Of a stretch of 64,000 nt of DNA, positions 27,084 to 36,200 are shown piece after piece (position 1 is the first letter of the stretch; every line of letters begins with the position of its first letter). Source of the stretch: Nostoc foliaceum FACHB-393. GTDB taxonomy: Bacteria; Cyanobacteriota; Cyanobacteriia; Cyanobacteriales; Nostocaceae. The DNA is taken from NCBI RefSeq assembly GCF_014698505.1, contig NZ_JACJTD010000012.1, positions 107,434-171,433 on the forward strand, in the 5' to 3' direction. Below the pieces are notes generated by a model that was given only the letters and a program-made list of their open reading frames with translations, made no database searches and was not told where the DNA came from. A program made the position numbers and the translations under genes.

Positions 27084-28298
27084 ATGTATGATTTTGCGAT
27101 TATAGGTGGGGGAATAGTTGGACTCTCTACAGCGTTGGCTTTAGGAAAACGCTATCCCAATGCTCGTATTTTAGTACTAGAAAAAGAGAGTCAATGGGCA
27201 TTTCACCAAACCGGCAATAATAGCGGGGTGATTCATTCTGGTATTTACTACAAGCCAGGGAGTTTCAAAGCTAAATTTTGTCGTGACGGTTCTCGCTCAA
27301 TGGTGGAATTCTGCCAAGAGCATGGAATTGAGCACGAAGTTTGTGGAAAAGTAATTGTTGCAACTGAAGAGCAAGAGCTACCACGCCTAGAAAATCTCTA
27401 CAAACGCGGCTTAGAAAATGGCATAGAAGTTAAGAGAATCAGCCCCGAAGAAGTCAGGGAAATTGAACCTCACGTAAAATGTGTAGGTGGACTTCGGGTA
27501 TTCTCAACTGGTATTGTTAATTACAAGCAAGTTTGTTTGAAATATGCCCAGCTAATTCAACAGCAGGGTGGAGATTTACACCTCAATACAAAAGTTCTGA
27601 AAATCTCTCCAAGTGGTAAAAACCAGGTACTGCAAACAAACAAGGGTAGCTTTGAAACCCGCTTTGTAATTAATTGTACGGGATTGCATAGCGATCGCAC
27701 CGCCAAACTAGGTCAAGTTGAACCCCAAGCCAAAATCGTCCCATTCCGGGGAGAATACTACGAACTCACCCCAGAAAAACGTTATCTGGTCAAGACACTA
27801 ATTTACCCAGTACCCAATCCAGATTTTCCCTTCCTGGGTGTTCACTTTACCCGGATGATTGATGGTAGCGTCCATGCAGGGCCAAACGCGGTTCTGTCGC
27901 TCAAACGCGAAGGTTACAAAAAAACCGACTTTGACTTACGGGATTTTCTGGAAGTCATCACCTATCCTGGTTTCTGGAAGTTAGCAGCCAAACACGCTGA
28001 TGAAGGCATACAAGAAATCATTCGTTCCTTGAGTAAAGCAGCCTTCACCAGAAGTTTGCAAAAATTAATTCCCGAAGTCCAAGCAGAAGACTTAGTTCCC
28101 ACTCATGCAGGAGTCCGTGCTCAAGCCTTAATGAATGATGGCAAGCTTGTAGACGACTTTTTGATCGTTTCCGGTCAAAACTCCATTCATGTTTGCAATG
28201 CTCCTTCTCCTGCTGCTACATCTTCTCTAGAAATTGGCAAAGCGCTTGTGGCAGAAATTCCCCAACTTTCGCATCTAGATAATGTAGTCACTGCATAG
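27084..28298 (+). CDS. lhgO: L-2-hydroxyglutarate oxidase (LhgO) family FAD enzyme
   Basis: 404 aa. N-terminal FAD-binding GGGIVGLSTAL followed by LEKE, and the family signature HQTGNNSGVIHSGIYYKPGS. The C-terminal part has GVRAQALMNDG and ends with the second FAD contact (NAPSPAATSSLEIG). LhgO oxidises L-2-hydroxyglutarate to 2-oxoglutarate, passing electrons to the membrane quinone pool. Its position inside a polysaccharide island is unexpected; a role on a sugar-acid substrate is possible but unproven. Confidence 0.85.
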   Translation: MYDFAIIGGGIVGLSTALALGKRYPNARILVLEKESQWAFHQTGNNSGVIHSGIYYKPGSFKAKFCRDGSRSMVEFCQEHGIEHEVCGKVIVATEEQELPRLENLYKRGLENGIEVKRISPEEVREIEPHVKCVGGLRVFSTGIVNYKQVCLKYAQLIQQQGGDLHLNTKVLKISPSGKNQVLQTNKGSFETRFVINCTGLHSDRTAKLGQVEPQAKIVPFRGEYYELTPEKRYLVKTLIYPVPNPDFPFLGVHFTRMIDGSVHAGPNAVLSLKREGYKKTDFDLRDFLEVITYPGFWKLAAKHADEGIQEIIRSLSKAAFTRSLQKLIPEVQAEDLVPTHAGVRAQALMNDGKLVDDFLIVSGQNSIHVCNAPSPAATSSLEIGKALVAEIPQLSHLDNVVTA

Positions 28299-28757
28299 AT
28301 ATCATAGTTGTTCTTTCCGGGACTGCTGAATTAAGGCATGAATCTTGTATAGTAGGCATCTTTGTCTGCTGGAAATGCAAGGGACGGGTAAGATACCCAT
28401 TCCACAAGAAAAAAGTGTAATGCATCAATTAAGAACCGCTATAGAGTGCTGCTACCCAATAGGTAAGCCTGCAAAGGTTTTAGTAACTACATAATGACTG
28501 CTAGCCAAGTTACTATATGGCGTTTCTCGGTTAAGTCAAATAGAAACCTAACCCCCAACCCCTTCCCTACAAGGGAAAGGGAGTAAGATTCAAAGCCTCT
28601 CTCCTAAGAGGAGAGAGGTTTGGAGAGAGGTCAAGTTATTGCATACAAACGAAAAATATAGCGGTTCCCTTCTAGATGCTACACGCTGTAGGGCACATAT
28701 CTGTGCGCCCCAAATAAACGAAAAATTTAACTCATCAATACAAAGGCATTAACCACA
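28299..28757. other. Repeat-filled intergenic region
   Basis: No gene seen. About 28550-28640 holds the C-rich Nostoc repeat with hairpin TTCCCTACAAGGGAA and CTCTCCTAAGAGGAGAG; at about 28656 a one-ended family B element (TATAGCGGTTCCC) leads to a GGGCACATATCTGTGCGCCC palindrome. Confidence 0.5.
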
Positions 28758-29786
28758 ATGAAAATATTAGTAACTGGTACAGAAGGCTATCTAGGTTCGT
28801 TATTACCACCTCTGTTAATTGAACGGGGACATGAAGTTATTGGTCTAGATACCGGTTTTTATAAAGTTGGTTGGCTATACAACGCTAATGGGGTGACACC
28901 AAAAACCCTCAACAAAGATATCCGCAACATCACCCCTGATGATTTGGAAGGTGTTGAAGCAATAGTTCACATGGCGGAACTCTCCAACGACCCAGCCGGA
29001 CAATTAGCGCCGAATATTACCTACGAAATTAATCATGTCGGTTCAGTTCGTCTGGCTAGTCTGGCTAAGGCTATGGGTGTGCGCCGTTTTGTATATATGT
29101 CTTCGTGCAGCGTTTACGGTGTTGCTACCGCAGGTGATGTCACAGAAGAATCTCCAATTAATCCCCAAACAGCCTACGCAGAATGCAAAACTCTCGTAGA
29201 ACGAGATGTCAGACCACTCGCTGATGATGACTTCTCTCCCACCTTTATGCGGAATGCCACTGCCTTTGGTGCTTCTCCTAGGATGCGCTTTGATATTGTT
29301 TTAAACAACTTAGCAGGGTTGGCATGGACTAGCAAACAAATCAAAATGACTAGTGATGGTACACCCTGGCGGCCATTAGTCCACGCACTGGATATTTGCA
29401 AAGCAATAGTCTGCGCTTTGGAAGCACCACGAGACATTGTACATAACCAAATTTTCAATGTGGGAGACACAGCAAACAACTATCGCGTCAAAGAAATCGC
29501 GGAAATTATTGCTGATATTTTCCCAGATTGCAAATTGTCCTTTGGTGACAACGGCTCAGATAACCGCAGCTATCGGGTATCCTTCGAGAAAATCAACACA
29601 ATTCTACCCGGATTTAAATGTGATTGGAATGCCCGACTTGGTGCCCAGCAGTTATTTGATTTATTCAGTCAAATACAAATGGCTGAAGATACTTTCTTGT
29701 TTAGAGGATTTACCCGCTTAAAACAACTAGAGTATTTGATTCGTACCGAACAAATTGACAAAGATTTTTTCTGGAATAAAAAGTAG
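28758..29786 (+). CDS. NAD-dependent sugar epimerase/dehydratase (extended SDR)
   Basis: 342 aa. Rossmann motif GTEGYLGS at 7-14, then the SDR active site: Ser115 region (YMSSCSVYG), Tyr140 and Lys144 (AYAECK). Full length with the C-terminal substrate domain. It should act on a nucleotide sugar in the pathway that begins with RfbF; whether it is a 4,6-dehydratase, an epimerase or a reductase cannot be decided. It is followed by a hairpin and by the relic of a sugar C-methyltransferase. Confidence 0.85.
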   Translation: MKILVTGTEGYLGSLLPPLLIERGHEVIGLDTGFYKVGWLYNANGVTPKTLNKDIRNITPDDLEGVEAIVHMAELSNDPAGQLAPNITYEINHVGSVRLASLAKAMGVRRFVYMSSCSVYGVATAGDVTEESPINPQTAYAECKTLVERDVRPLADDDFSPTFMRNATAFGASPRMRFDIVLNNLAGLAWTSKQIKMTSDGTPWRPLVHALDICKAIVCALEAPRDIVHNQIFNVGDTANNYRVKEIAEIIADIFPDCKLSFGDNGSDNRSYRVSFEKINTILPGFKCDWNARLGAQQLFDLFSQIQMAEDTFLFRGFTRLKQLEYLIRTEQIDKDFFWNKK

Positions 29787-29825
29787 CTAGTTAGCCTAGC
29801 AGCAGCGGACAAATAATCTAAGCTT

Positions 29826-29849
29826 CCGAATCAACACTACTTGATTCGG
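29826..29849 (+). terminator. Possible hairpin after the SDR gene
   Basis: CCGAATCAA / TTGATTCGG stem with loop CACTAC, 40 bp after the stop codon. The stem may extend with AAGC and GCTT. There is no strong T-run, so termination is uncertain. Confidence 0.4.
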
Positions 29850-29894
29850 GCTTATATCATCTCTCAAATTATTTACAATTAGTGAGTTGAAGTT

Positions 29895-30435
29895 TATGGC
29901 GATCGCAAAATGTCGTTTTATAAGAATTTATGCCAAACATGACCATGCTGTTAATCCCAGTATCAGCGACAAAGTTGGACATCGCAAATAAACAGAAATC
30001 GCTGCTGGACTACATCGGATAGAGACTTACATTACATTTGTAGAAAAAGTCAAATAAACAAAGCATAAGCTATTAACTTTCCTCATAAATACGAAAGTAG
30101 AAGGGAAATCAATCGTTGGTTATGGCGCACCAGCCAAAGGCAACACATTGCTCAATTACTGTGGGATTGGTAAAGATTTTATCGATTACACAGTAGATTG
30201 CAATCCCTACAAGCAAGGCTTATTTTTACCTGTGACTCATATTTTCATATTCGAACCAGATGAAATCCGCGAAACCAAACCAGATTATGTTCTAATTTTA
30301 CTTTGGAATCTCAAGGAAGAAATTATGGAACAAATGGCATTTATTGGCGAGTGGGGTGGACAGTTTTGAGTGCCAATTCCTGAAGTTAAGACTTATCTAT
30401 CTCCTATTCCGGATCGGGTTTTAATAGTGTCGTAA
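29895..30435 (+). pseudogene. Decayed sugar C-methyltransferase (C-terminal part)
   Basis: Scattered frames encode pieces of a SAM-dependent nucleotide-sugar methyltransferase: IRIYAKHDHAVNP near 29920, then IVGYGAPAKGNTLLNYCGIG, FIDYTVDCNPYKQGL and IFEPDEIRETKPDYVLIL around 30100-30310. The GYGAPAKGNT..N..G motif is the C-terminal signature of the family (PF08484-type). A TGA interrupts GGQF/VPIPEVKTYL at 30367 and the N-terminal catalytic SAM domain is missing. The neighbouring rfbF, SDR and rfbC genes imply the ancestor made a C-methylated deoxysugar. Confidence 0.75.
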
Positions 30436-30598
30436 TTACTAACTATAAACAAGAAGTATGCCTGTTATTACTATTTCATTTTTTCATTATAATAACGGGA
30501 AATATTGAAGTATCTTACAAATAAAAAACATCCAAAAAATAGCTTATTAATTACTAAGCTGCTGTTAGCACCCTCTTAAATACAAATTAGAACTTAAT

Positions 30599-31606
30599 AT
30601 GAATAAACTGCTGACAATTGCCATTCCTACATTTAATCGTGCCCAGCTTCTAGATAAACAACTTACTTGGTTAGCTCAAGCTATTAAAGGTTTTGAAGAT
30701 GACTGTGAAATTTTAGTTTCTGATAATTGTTCAACTGATAATACTCAAGAGGTGATCCAAAAATGGCAATCAACACTTAGCAATATCACATTTAATTCTA
30801 ATAAAAATCCTAAAAATTTAGGCGTTGTCAAAAATATTATGTATTGCCTAAATTCTGCAACAACAAAATATGTTTGGACAATTGGTGATGATGACCCCAT
30901 TCAAGATAGAGCCATTGCTTATGTGATTAGCAAACTCAAGCAACATGAAGATTTATCATTATTGTTCCTCAATTTTTCTGGTCGGAACCAAATTACTGGT
31001 GAACCAGTTCATCCACCAAAAATTATTGGTAATCGTTGGTTTGATGTTGAAAGTGAAGATGGTAATGGTGATGGTAAAACTATATTTGAGCATTGCTTTT
31101 CAAAAAGTGTTGGTGCAGTTATTTTCCTGACTGCTACAATCTACCGCACTGATTTAGTAAAACGCGCTCTACAAAGTTGGCGAGATGCTGAAAATAACTG
31201 GATATCTTTAGCATATTTAGCCGGTTATTGTGCTGCTAATGGCAGTGTAATTGTCACTAAAGAAACTTATTTAGAATGTGTTGTTGGTGTGAGTTATTGG
31301 CAGAAAGAACCAAAATCTGCACTGTTAATGCAGTACAAACACATACCTGAAGTGATTTTGAAACTGGAAGAGAATGGATATTCTAAGCAGTTTTGTAGAC
31401 GGATGCTGTTGCAGAACTGTAAAGAAGTGAACTTGAGAGTTTTCTTAGGTGCTTTAAGAAGATGGCCTATGTCTGCCATCAAGACAGTAGTTCCATTTTT
31501 GGCTTTAGTCAGCTTGTGTGCTTTTGACGTAATGGTTTCTAAAGAGTTCGGGTTAGCAGAATCAAGTGAAATATCTACTCAAGAAGTGCGGAGTTATAAG
31601 CCATAA
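30599..31606 (+). CDS. Family 2 glycosyltransferase
   Basis: 335 aa. GT-A fold start LTIAIPTFNRAQLLDKQL, nucleotide-sugar contact VSDNCSTDNT, and the metal-binding acidic motif GDDDP. The C-terminal 120 residues are helical and end with a hydrophobic segment (VVPFLALVSLCAFDVMV) that may associate with the membrane. It would add one sugar to the lipid-linked HEP repeat unit in the cytoplasm. Donor and acceptor are unknown. Confidence 0.85.
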   Translation: MNKLLTIAIPTFNRAQLLDKQLTWLAQAIKGFEDDCEILVSDNCSTDNTQEVIQKWQSTLSNITFNSNKNPKNLGVVKNIMYCLNSATTKYVWTIGDDDPIQDRAIAYVISKLKQHEDLSLLFLNFSGRNQITGEPVHPPKIIGNRWFDVESEDGNGDGKTIFEHCFSKSVGAVIFLTATIYRTDLVKRALQSWRDAENNWISLAYLAGYCAANGSVIVTKETYLECVVGVSYWQKEPKSALLMQYKHIPEVILKLEENGYSKQFCRRMLLQNCKEVNLRVFLGALRRWPMSAIKTVVPFLALVSLCAFDVMVSKEFGLAESSEISTQEVRSYKP

Positions 31607-31647
31607 ACTACTAAATTACTGATAAATATATATCGATACTAAAAAGG

Positions 31648-32511
31648 ATGAACAACATGTTTAATGCAGCAATTAAACGCAAAATATTTACACTGTCTTC
31701 TGACTTTGAATATTACGTAGCCCGTTGGAAACATAGCAGAAATTTGCCAGCATTGGAAGGATGCGATCGCAACATCCTTAATGCTCTCAAAAAAGACGGC
31801 GTTTACGTCACAACACTGGCAGATTTAGGGCTAAACTCTACCTCAGAACTGCTCAAAGCTGCTTACCATCAATTGTCTCAGATGGAAAATCCCAACAACG
31901 ACCATCTAGATGAAAGGTTGCCACAAATTTACACAGTTACAGGTCTACCAGAATTTTATGCTTGGGGGATAGAGAAAAGGCTGGTCAACATCATCGAAAA
32001 TTATATCGGTCTTCCTATAGCTTTTCATGGTGTACATTTACGCAAAGATTTCAAGAGCAAACATCAGTTTGGGACGCTACTATGGCATAGCGATGCAGAA
32101 GACCGCCGCATTATCAAAATCTTTATTTACTTGAATGATGTAGAACAAAAAACTGGGCCTTTTGAATATATCCCCCGCTCTTTAACTTCCTTATTTAGTT
32201 GGAACTATTTTCGACTCTATTACAAACTTTGGAAATCCGGGTATATGGGTATCGATGATGAACAAATAAAATCAATCATCCCGAAATCAGCTTGGAAATC
32301 TTGTCCAGGCCCAGCAGGTACAGTCATTATTGTAGATACGAAAAATGCTTTGCATCATGGCACAATCCGCACAGAAGACAGGTCAACACTATTCTTTTGT
32401 TACACCGCTAATCCCCCTGAAAGACCAGACCTTTGTACCCAATACTGGGATGATACATATCCCAGAGCAGAGTTCACTTCTTCATCAGATGCAGTTAAAA
32501 TTCCGACTTAG
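31648..32511 (+). CDS. 2-oxoglutarate/Fe(II) oxygenase, phytanoyl-CoA dioxygenase-like
   Basis: 287 aa. The iron ligands HxD are seen at His147 and Asp149 (LLWHSDAED), and the distal His at 236/237 (ALHHGTIR), with a downstream Arg that can hold 2-oxoglutarate. The spacing fits the PhyH-like family. Proposed role: hydroxylation or another oxidation of a sugar or lipid intermediate in polysaccharide synthesis. Lies 41 bp after the GT2 gene in the same direction. Substrate unknown. Confidence 0.75.
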   Translation: MNNMFNAAIKRKIFTLSSDFEYYVARWKHSRNLPALEGCDRNILNALKKDGVYVTTLADLGLNSTSELLKAAYHQLSQMENPNNDHLDERLPQIYTVTGLPEFYAWGIEKRLVNIIENYIGLPIAFHGVHLRKDFKSKHQFGTLLWHSDAEDRRIIKIFIYLNDVEQKTGPFEYIPRSLTSLFSWNYFRLYYKLWKSGYMGIDDEQIKSIIPKSAWKSCPGPAGTVIIVDTKNALHHGTIRTEDRSTLFFCYTANPPERPDLCTQYWDDTYPRAEFTSSSDAVKIPT

Positions 32512-32621
32512 TGCCCTTTTTTAGGTTATTAAATCTACGTTCATTACTGTTATTTTCTGACCCTAGCGACAAATAGTTAGCAAATATTTTCTTTAGTCAA
32601 CATTTATCTCAAAGGAATCAC

Positions 32622-33170
32622 ATGATTTTCACCGAAACCACACTCAAAGATGCATTCATTATTGACTTGGAAGAAAAGCCCGACCACCGTGGTTTTTTTG
32701 CTCGATCTTTCTGCGCTCAAGAATTTGAGGCACACGGATTAAAGCCAACAGTCGCCCAATGTAACCTATCTTTTAACTACAAAAAAGGCACTATCCGGGG
32801 AATGCACTATCAAATTCTGCCAGCCGCAGAAACGAAATTAATTCGCTGTACTAAAGGTGCTATTTATGACGTAATTATTGATATGCGTCCTGAATCTCCT
32901 ACCTTTTTATCACACATTGGTGTAGAACTAACTCCAGAAAACCGCCGTGCTTTGTATGTTCCAGAAATGTTTGCTCACGGCTATCAAGCACTCACAGATG
33001 AGACTGAAGTCGTATATCAAGTGGGTGAATTTTACACGCCAGGGTATGAAAGAGGTTTACGTTATGATGACCCATTCTTTGACATTAATTGGCCTCTAGA
33101 TGTAACTGAGATTTCCGAGAAAGATTTAAATTGGCCTTTGTTGAGAATGATGACTGTTGGAGCAAAATAG
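32622..33170 (+). CDS. rfbC: dTDP-4-dehydrorhamnose 3,5-epimerase-like protein
   Basis: 182 aa, the normal RmlC length. Key motifs: DHRGFFARSF, KGTIRGMHYQ with catalytic base His62, RCTKGAIYDVIIDMR, and FAHGYQAL. It epimerises C3 and/or C5 of a nucleotide-linked 4-keto-6-deoxyhexose. No rmlA, rmlB or rmlD genes are present in the window, so the substrate may be a CDP-sugar derived from RfbF and not dTDP-rhamnose precursors. Confidence 0.92.
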   Translation: MIFTETTLKDAFIIDLEEKPDHRGFFARSFCAQEFEAHGLKPTVAQCNLSFNYKKGTIRGMHYQILPAAETKLIRCTKGAIYDVIIDMRPESPTFLSHIGVELTPENRRALYVPEMFAHGYQALTDETEVVYQVGEFYTPGYERGLRYDDPFFDINWPLDVTEISEKDLNWPLLRMMTVGAK

Positions 33171-33226
33171 CTGTTTTAAGCTGGTAAGTACTCTCTGTTT
33201 AACTTCCCAATTACAAGAGGTATCAA

Positions 33227-34483
33227 ATGCCAAATAATACTCTAACCCATCTAAGCAATTCTATCAATTCGTTGTTCAAAAAAGTAGCAACTCGCATTGA
33301 TTATATCAAAGGCTTAAAAGTTGTTTCACTCAAACCAAATCAGCCTTCTAGAGGTAATGTACTTTTTTCTTACCGGACTGAGCCATTCCTTTTAAAACCT
33401 GGTCAGTCCATACCCCATGACCACACTTCCTACTGGGAAGTTTGGCGGATGGTGCAAACATTTTTGGATCTTGGTTATAGCGTTGATGTTATTCAGTTTT
33501 ACAATGATGAATTCATTCCTGAAAAAGATTATGCATTTTTCATTGATGTCCGTCATCGGATGCAAGAATTAGCACCAAAACTCAATAAAGATTGTGTGAA
33601 AATTTTTCACGTTGACATTGCTAATATGGTGTTTCGTAATGTGGCTGAATGCAATAGACATTTAGAACTACAACAACGGCGGGGTATTACTCTTTGTCCA
33701 CAGCGATATGAAGTGCCTAATTTGGGAATTGAATATGCAGATTATGGCGTAGTTTTAGGCAATGAATTTACCATCAATACCTTTAAATACGCGAATAAAC
33801 CAATTTATCGTGTGCCGCTTTCTAATCCTACTGTCTATCCTTGGCCAGAACGAAAGGATTTTGAAGCCGTAAGAAAGCATTACTTATGGTTTGGTAGTCA
33901 CGGGTTTGTTCACAAAGGGCTTGATTTAGTTTTAGAAGCTTTTGCACAAATGCCAGATTTCCATTTAACAGTTTGCGGCCCAATTCATAAGGAACCAGAA
34001 TTTGAAAAAGCTTTTCATCAAGAGCTTTATGAAACACCAAATATACATACTTATGGTTGGATTGATGTTATCAGCCCTGAGTTTATAGAAGTTACCAATA
34101 ATTGTATTGGTACTGTGTTTGTTTCAGCAGCAGAAGGTGGAGCCGGCAGCGTTATCACTTGTATGCATACAGGGTTAATCCCGATAGTCAATTACGAATC
34201 TAGTGTTGATGTGCATGAGGATTTCGGTGTGCTATTAAAGAATTCTTCGATCGCAGAAATTAAATCGGCAGTGAGAAGAATTTCTAATTTGCCTCTAGAA
34301 GACCTCAACAGTATGTCTCGGAAGGCGTGGGAACATGTAAGAGCAAATCATACTAAAGAAAACTTTGCTAAAGTTTACCGAAATACTATAGAGCAAATTA
34401 TCGAGAACCACAGCCAGAAAAAACAGACATCTAGCAAACAACTGGTTAGTAGCGATCCCTCCGGCGGGCTACGCCTACGCTAA
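33227..34483 (+). CDS. Glycosyltransferase, GT4-like
   Basis: 418 aa. The C-terminal half has the GT-B donor domain: LWFGSHGFVHKGLDLVLEAF, LTVCGP, a YGWIDV turn and EGGAGSVITCMHTGLIPI with the conserved acidic residue of the E-x7-E motif replaced by a looser version. N-terminal acceptor domain less typical. The last ten residues (SDPSGGLRLR) are encoded by a dispersed GC-rich palindromic repeat, so the original stop codon was probably displaced by a repeat insertion. Confidence 0.8.
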   Translation: MPNNTLTHLSNSINSLFKKVATRIDYIKGLKVVSLKPNQPSRGNVLFSYRTEPFLLKPGQSIPHDHTSYWEVWRMVQTFLDLGYSVDVIQFYNDEFIPEKDYAFFIDVRHRMQELAPKLNKDCVKIFHVDIANMVFRNVAECNRHLELQQRRGITLCPQRYEVPNLGIEYADYGVVLGNEFTINTFKYANKPIYRVPLSNPTVYPWPERKDFEAVRKHYLWFGSHGFVHKGLDLVLEAFAQMPDFHLTVCGPIHKEPEFEKAFHQELYETPNIHTYGWIDVISPEFIEVTNNCIGTVFVSAAEGGAGSVITCMHTGLIPIVNYESSVDVHEDFGVLLKNSSIAEIKSAVRRISNLPLEDLNSMSRKAWEHVRANHTKENFAKVYRNTIEQIIENHSQKKQTSSKQLVSSDPSGGLRLR

Positions 34484-34593
34484 CACCAATTAACTATGAA
34501 AATGTACTTAATATTTAGTTGTAAAAAATTATTAAGTGCAAGTTTATAGAGGATTTGTATCACAACCAACAGTTCTAAAAAGGAGTTTAGTTC

Positions 34594-35907
34594 ATGATTA
34601 TTATCGATCGCGCCTTACGAGCTAGGTCAGCAGCAGGAAATCCTATCAAAGTAGGAATGATCGGTGCTGGTTTCATGGGTCGAGGAATTGCCAACCAAAT
34701 TGTCAATTCAGTGCCAGGAATGGAGTTAGTTGCTATCTCCAATCGCAAGATTGACGCAGCCAAGCAAGCTTATTCGGAAGCAGGAATTGAAGATATTCAA
34801 GTTGTTGCAACTGTCAGCGAATTAGAAGATGCGATCGCTAACGGTAAGTATGCAGTCACAGAAGACGCTAAGTTACTGTGTCGGGCAGAGGGCATCGATG
34901 CATTAATCGAAGTCACAGGTGCAGTGGAATTTGGCGCTCAGATCGTTATGGAAGCGATCGCCCACCGCAAACATGTGATCATGATGAATGCCGAACTCGA
35001 CGGCACCATTGGCCCCATCTTGAAAGTGTATGCCGACAAAGCTGGCGTTATTCTCAGCGCTTGCGATGGCGATCAGCCAGGGGTGCAAATGAACCTTTAC
35101 CGCTTTGTCAAAAGCATTGGTCTAACTCCCTTATTGTGCGGTAACATTAAAGGACTCCAAGACCCCTATCGCAATCCCACCACCCAGGAAGGATTTGCTA
35201 AACGTTGGGGTCAAAAGCCCCACATGGTGGCTAGCTTCGCCGACGGAACCAAAATTTCTTTCGAGCAAGCGATCGTAGCCAATGCCACAGGGATGAAAGT
35301 CGCCAAACGGGGAATGTTGGGATATGACTTCAACGGTTCTGTCGATGAAATGACCCAGTTATATGATGTAGAACAACTCAAAGAACTGGGCGGTATTGTC
35401 GATTATGTAGTTGGAGCAAAACCAGGCCCTGGCGTATATGTATTTGCCACTCACGACGACCCCAAGCAACGCCACTATCTCAACTTATACAAATTAGGCG
35501 AAGGCCCACTTTACAGCTTCTATACTCCTTATCACCTCTGTCATTTTGAAGTTCCCCTGTCCGTAGCGCGTGCTGTCCTATTCGGTGATGCCGTTATGTC
35601 TCCACTAGCAGGCCCGCTAGTAGATGTTGTTACCACTGCCAAAATCGACCTGAAAGCAGGAGAAACCTTAGATGGCATCGGCTATTACATGACCTACGGA
35701 CAATGTGAAAATTCCGATATTGTCCAACAGCAAAATCTCCTACCAATTGGTTTAGCCGAAGGATGTCGCCTGAAACGGGATATTACTAAGGATCAAGTCC
35801 TCACTTATGAGGATGTAGAATTACCTGAAGGCAGACTTTGCGACCAACTACGAACTGAGCAAAACAACTATTTCGCCTCAGAAAAAATCTTGGTAGCAGT
35901 TGGGTAA
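34594..35907 (+). CDS. NAD(P)-dependent oxidoreductase with C-terminal SAF domain
   Basis: 437 aa. N-terminal Rossmann fold KVGMIGAGFMGRGIANQI, of the homoserine-dehydrogenase/GFO-IDH type; C-terminal 80 residues form a SAF-like domain (LPIGLAEGCRLKRDITKDQV LTYEDVEL). Such proteins occur in polysaccharide and flagellar-glycan loci and are thought to make a sugar-acid or branched precursor, but no substrate is established. Base composition is slightly more GC-rich than the flanking glycosyltransferases. Confidence 0.8.
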   Translation: MIIIDRALRARSAAGNPIKVGMIGAGFMGRGIANQIVNSVPGMELVAISNRKIDAAKQAYSEAGIEDIQVVATVSELEDAIANGKYAVTEDAKLLCRAEGIDALIEVTGAVEFGAQIVMEAIAHRKHVIMMNAELDGTIGPILKVYADKAGVILSACDGDQPGVQMNLYRFVKSIGLTPLLCGNIKGLQDPYRNPTTQEGFAKRWGQKPHMVASFADGTKISFEQAIVANATGMKVAKRGMLGYDFNGSVDEMTQLYDVEQLKELGGIVDYVVGAKPGPGVYVFATHDDPKQRHYLNLYKLGEGPLYSFYTPYHLCHFEVPLSVARAVLFGDAVMSPLAGPLVDVVTTAKIDLKAGETLDGIGYYMTYGQCENSDIVQQQNLLPIGLAEGCRLKRDITKDQVLTYEDVELPEGRLCDQLRTEQNNYFASEKILVAVG

Positions 35908-36200
35908 TATGATATCCAGTTAATCAAGCTGAATAAAAAATGTTCGTAGTAAGGACTTTAGTCCTAGCTTTGGGGACTGAAGTCCCCACTACAAACTGTT
36001 TATTATGGGTGATTTGGCGGACATCATATAATAGCTACAAATGAATTGGCTGTAGGGGCGTACAGCTGTACGCCCCTACGTATTTGTAGCCAGAATTTCG
36101 TGAAGAGGATAAGAAGTTATACTGCTGAATACTAAAGTTGTTGATAATAATTTGCTGGGGAGCGTTGAAACAAACCTGATCGAAACCTTAGGTTAAATTC

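Noticed and set aside
30148..30369. Independent 73-aa gene
   Set aside because: It is the C-terminal fragment of a sugar C-methyltransferase, with matching coding fragments outside both ends.
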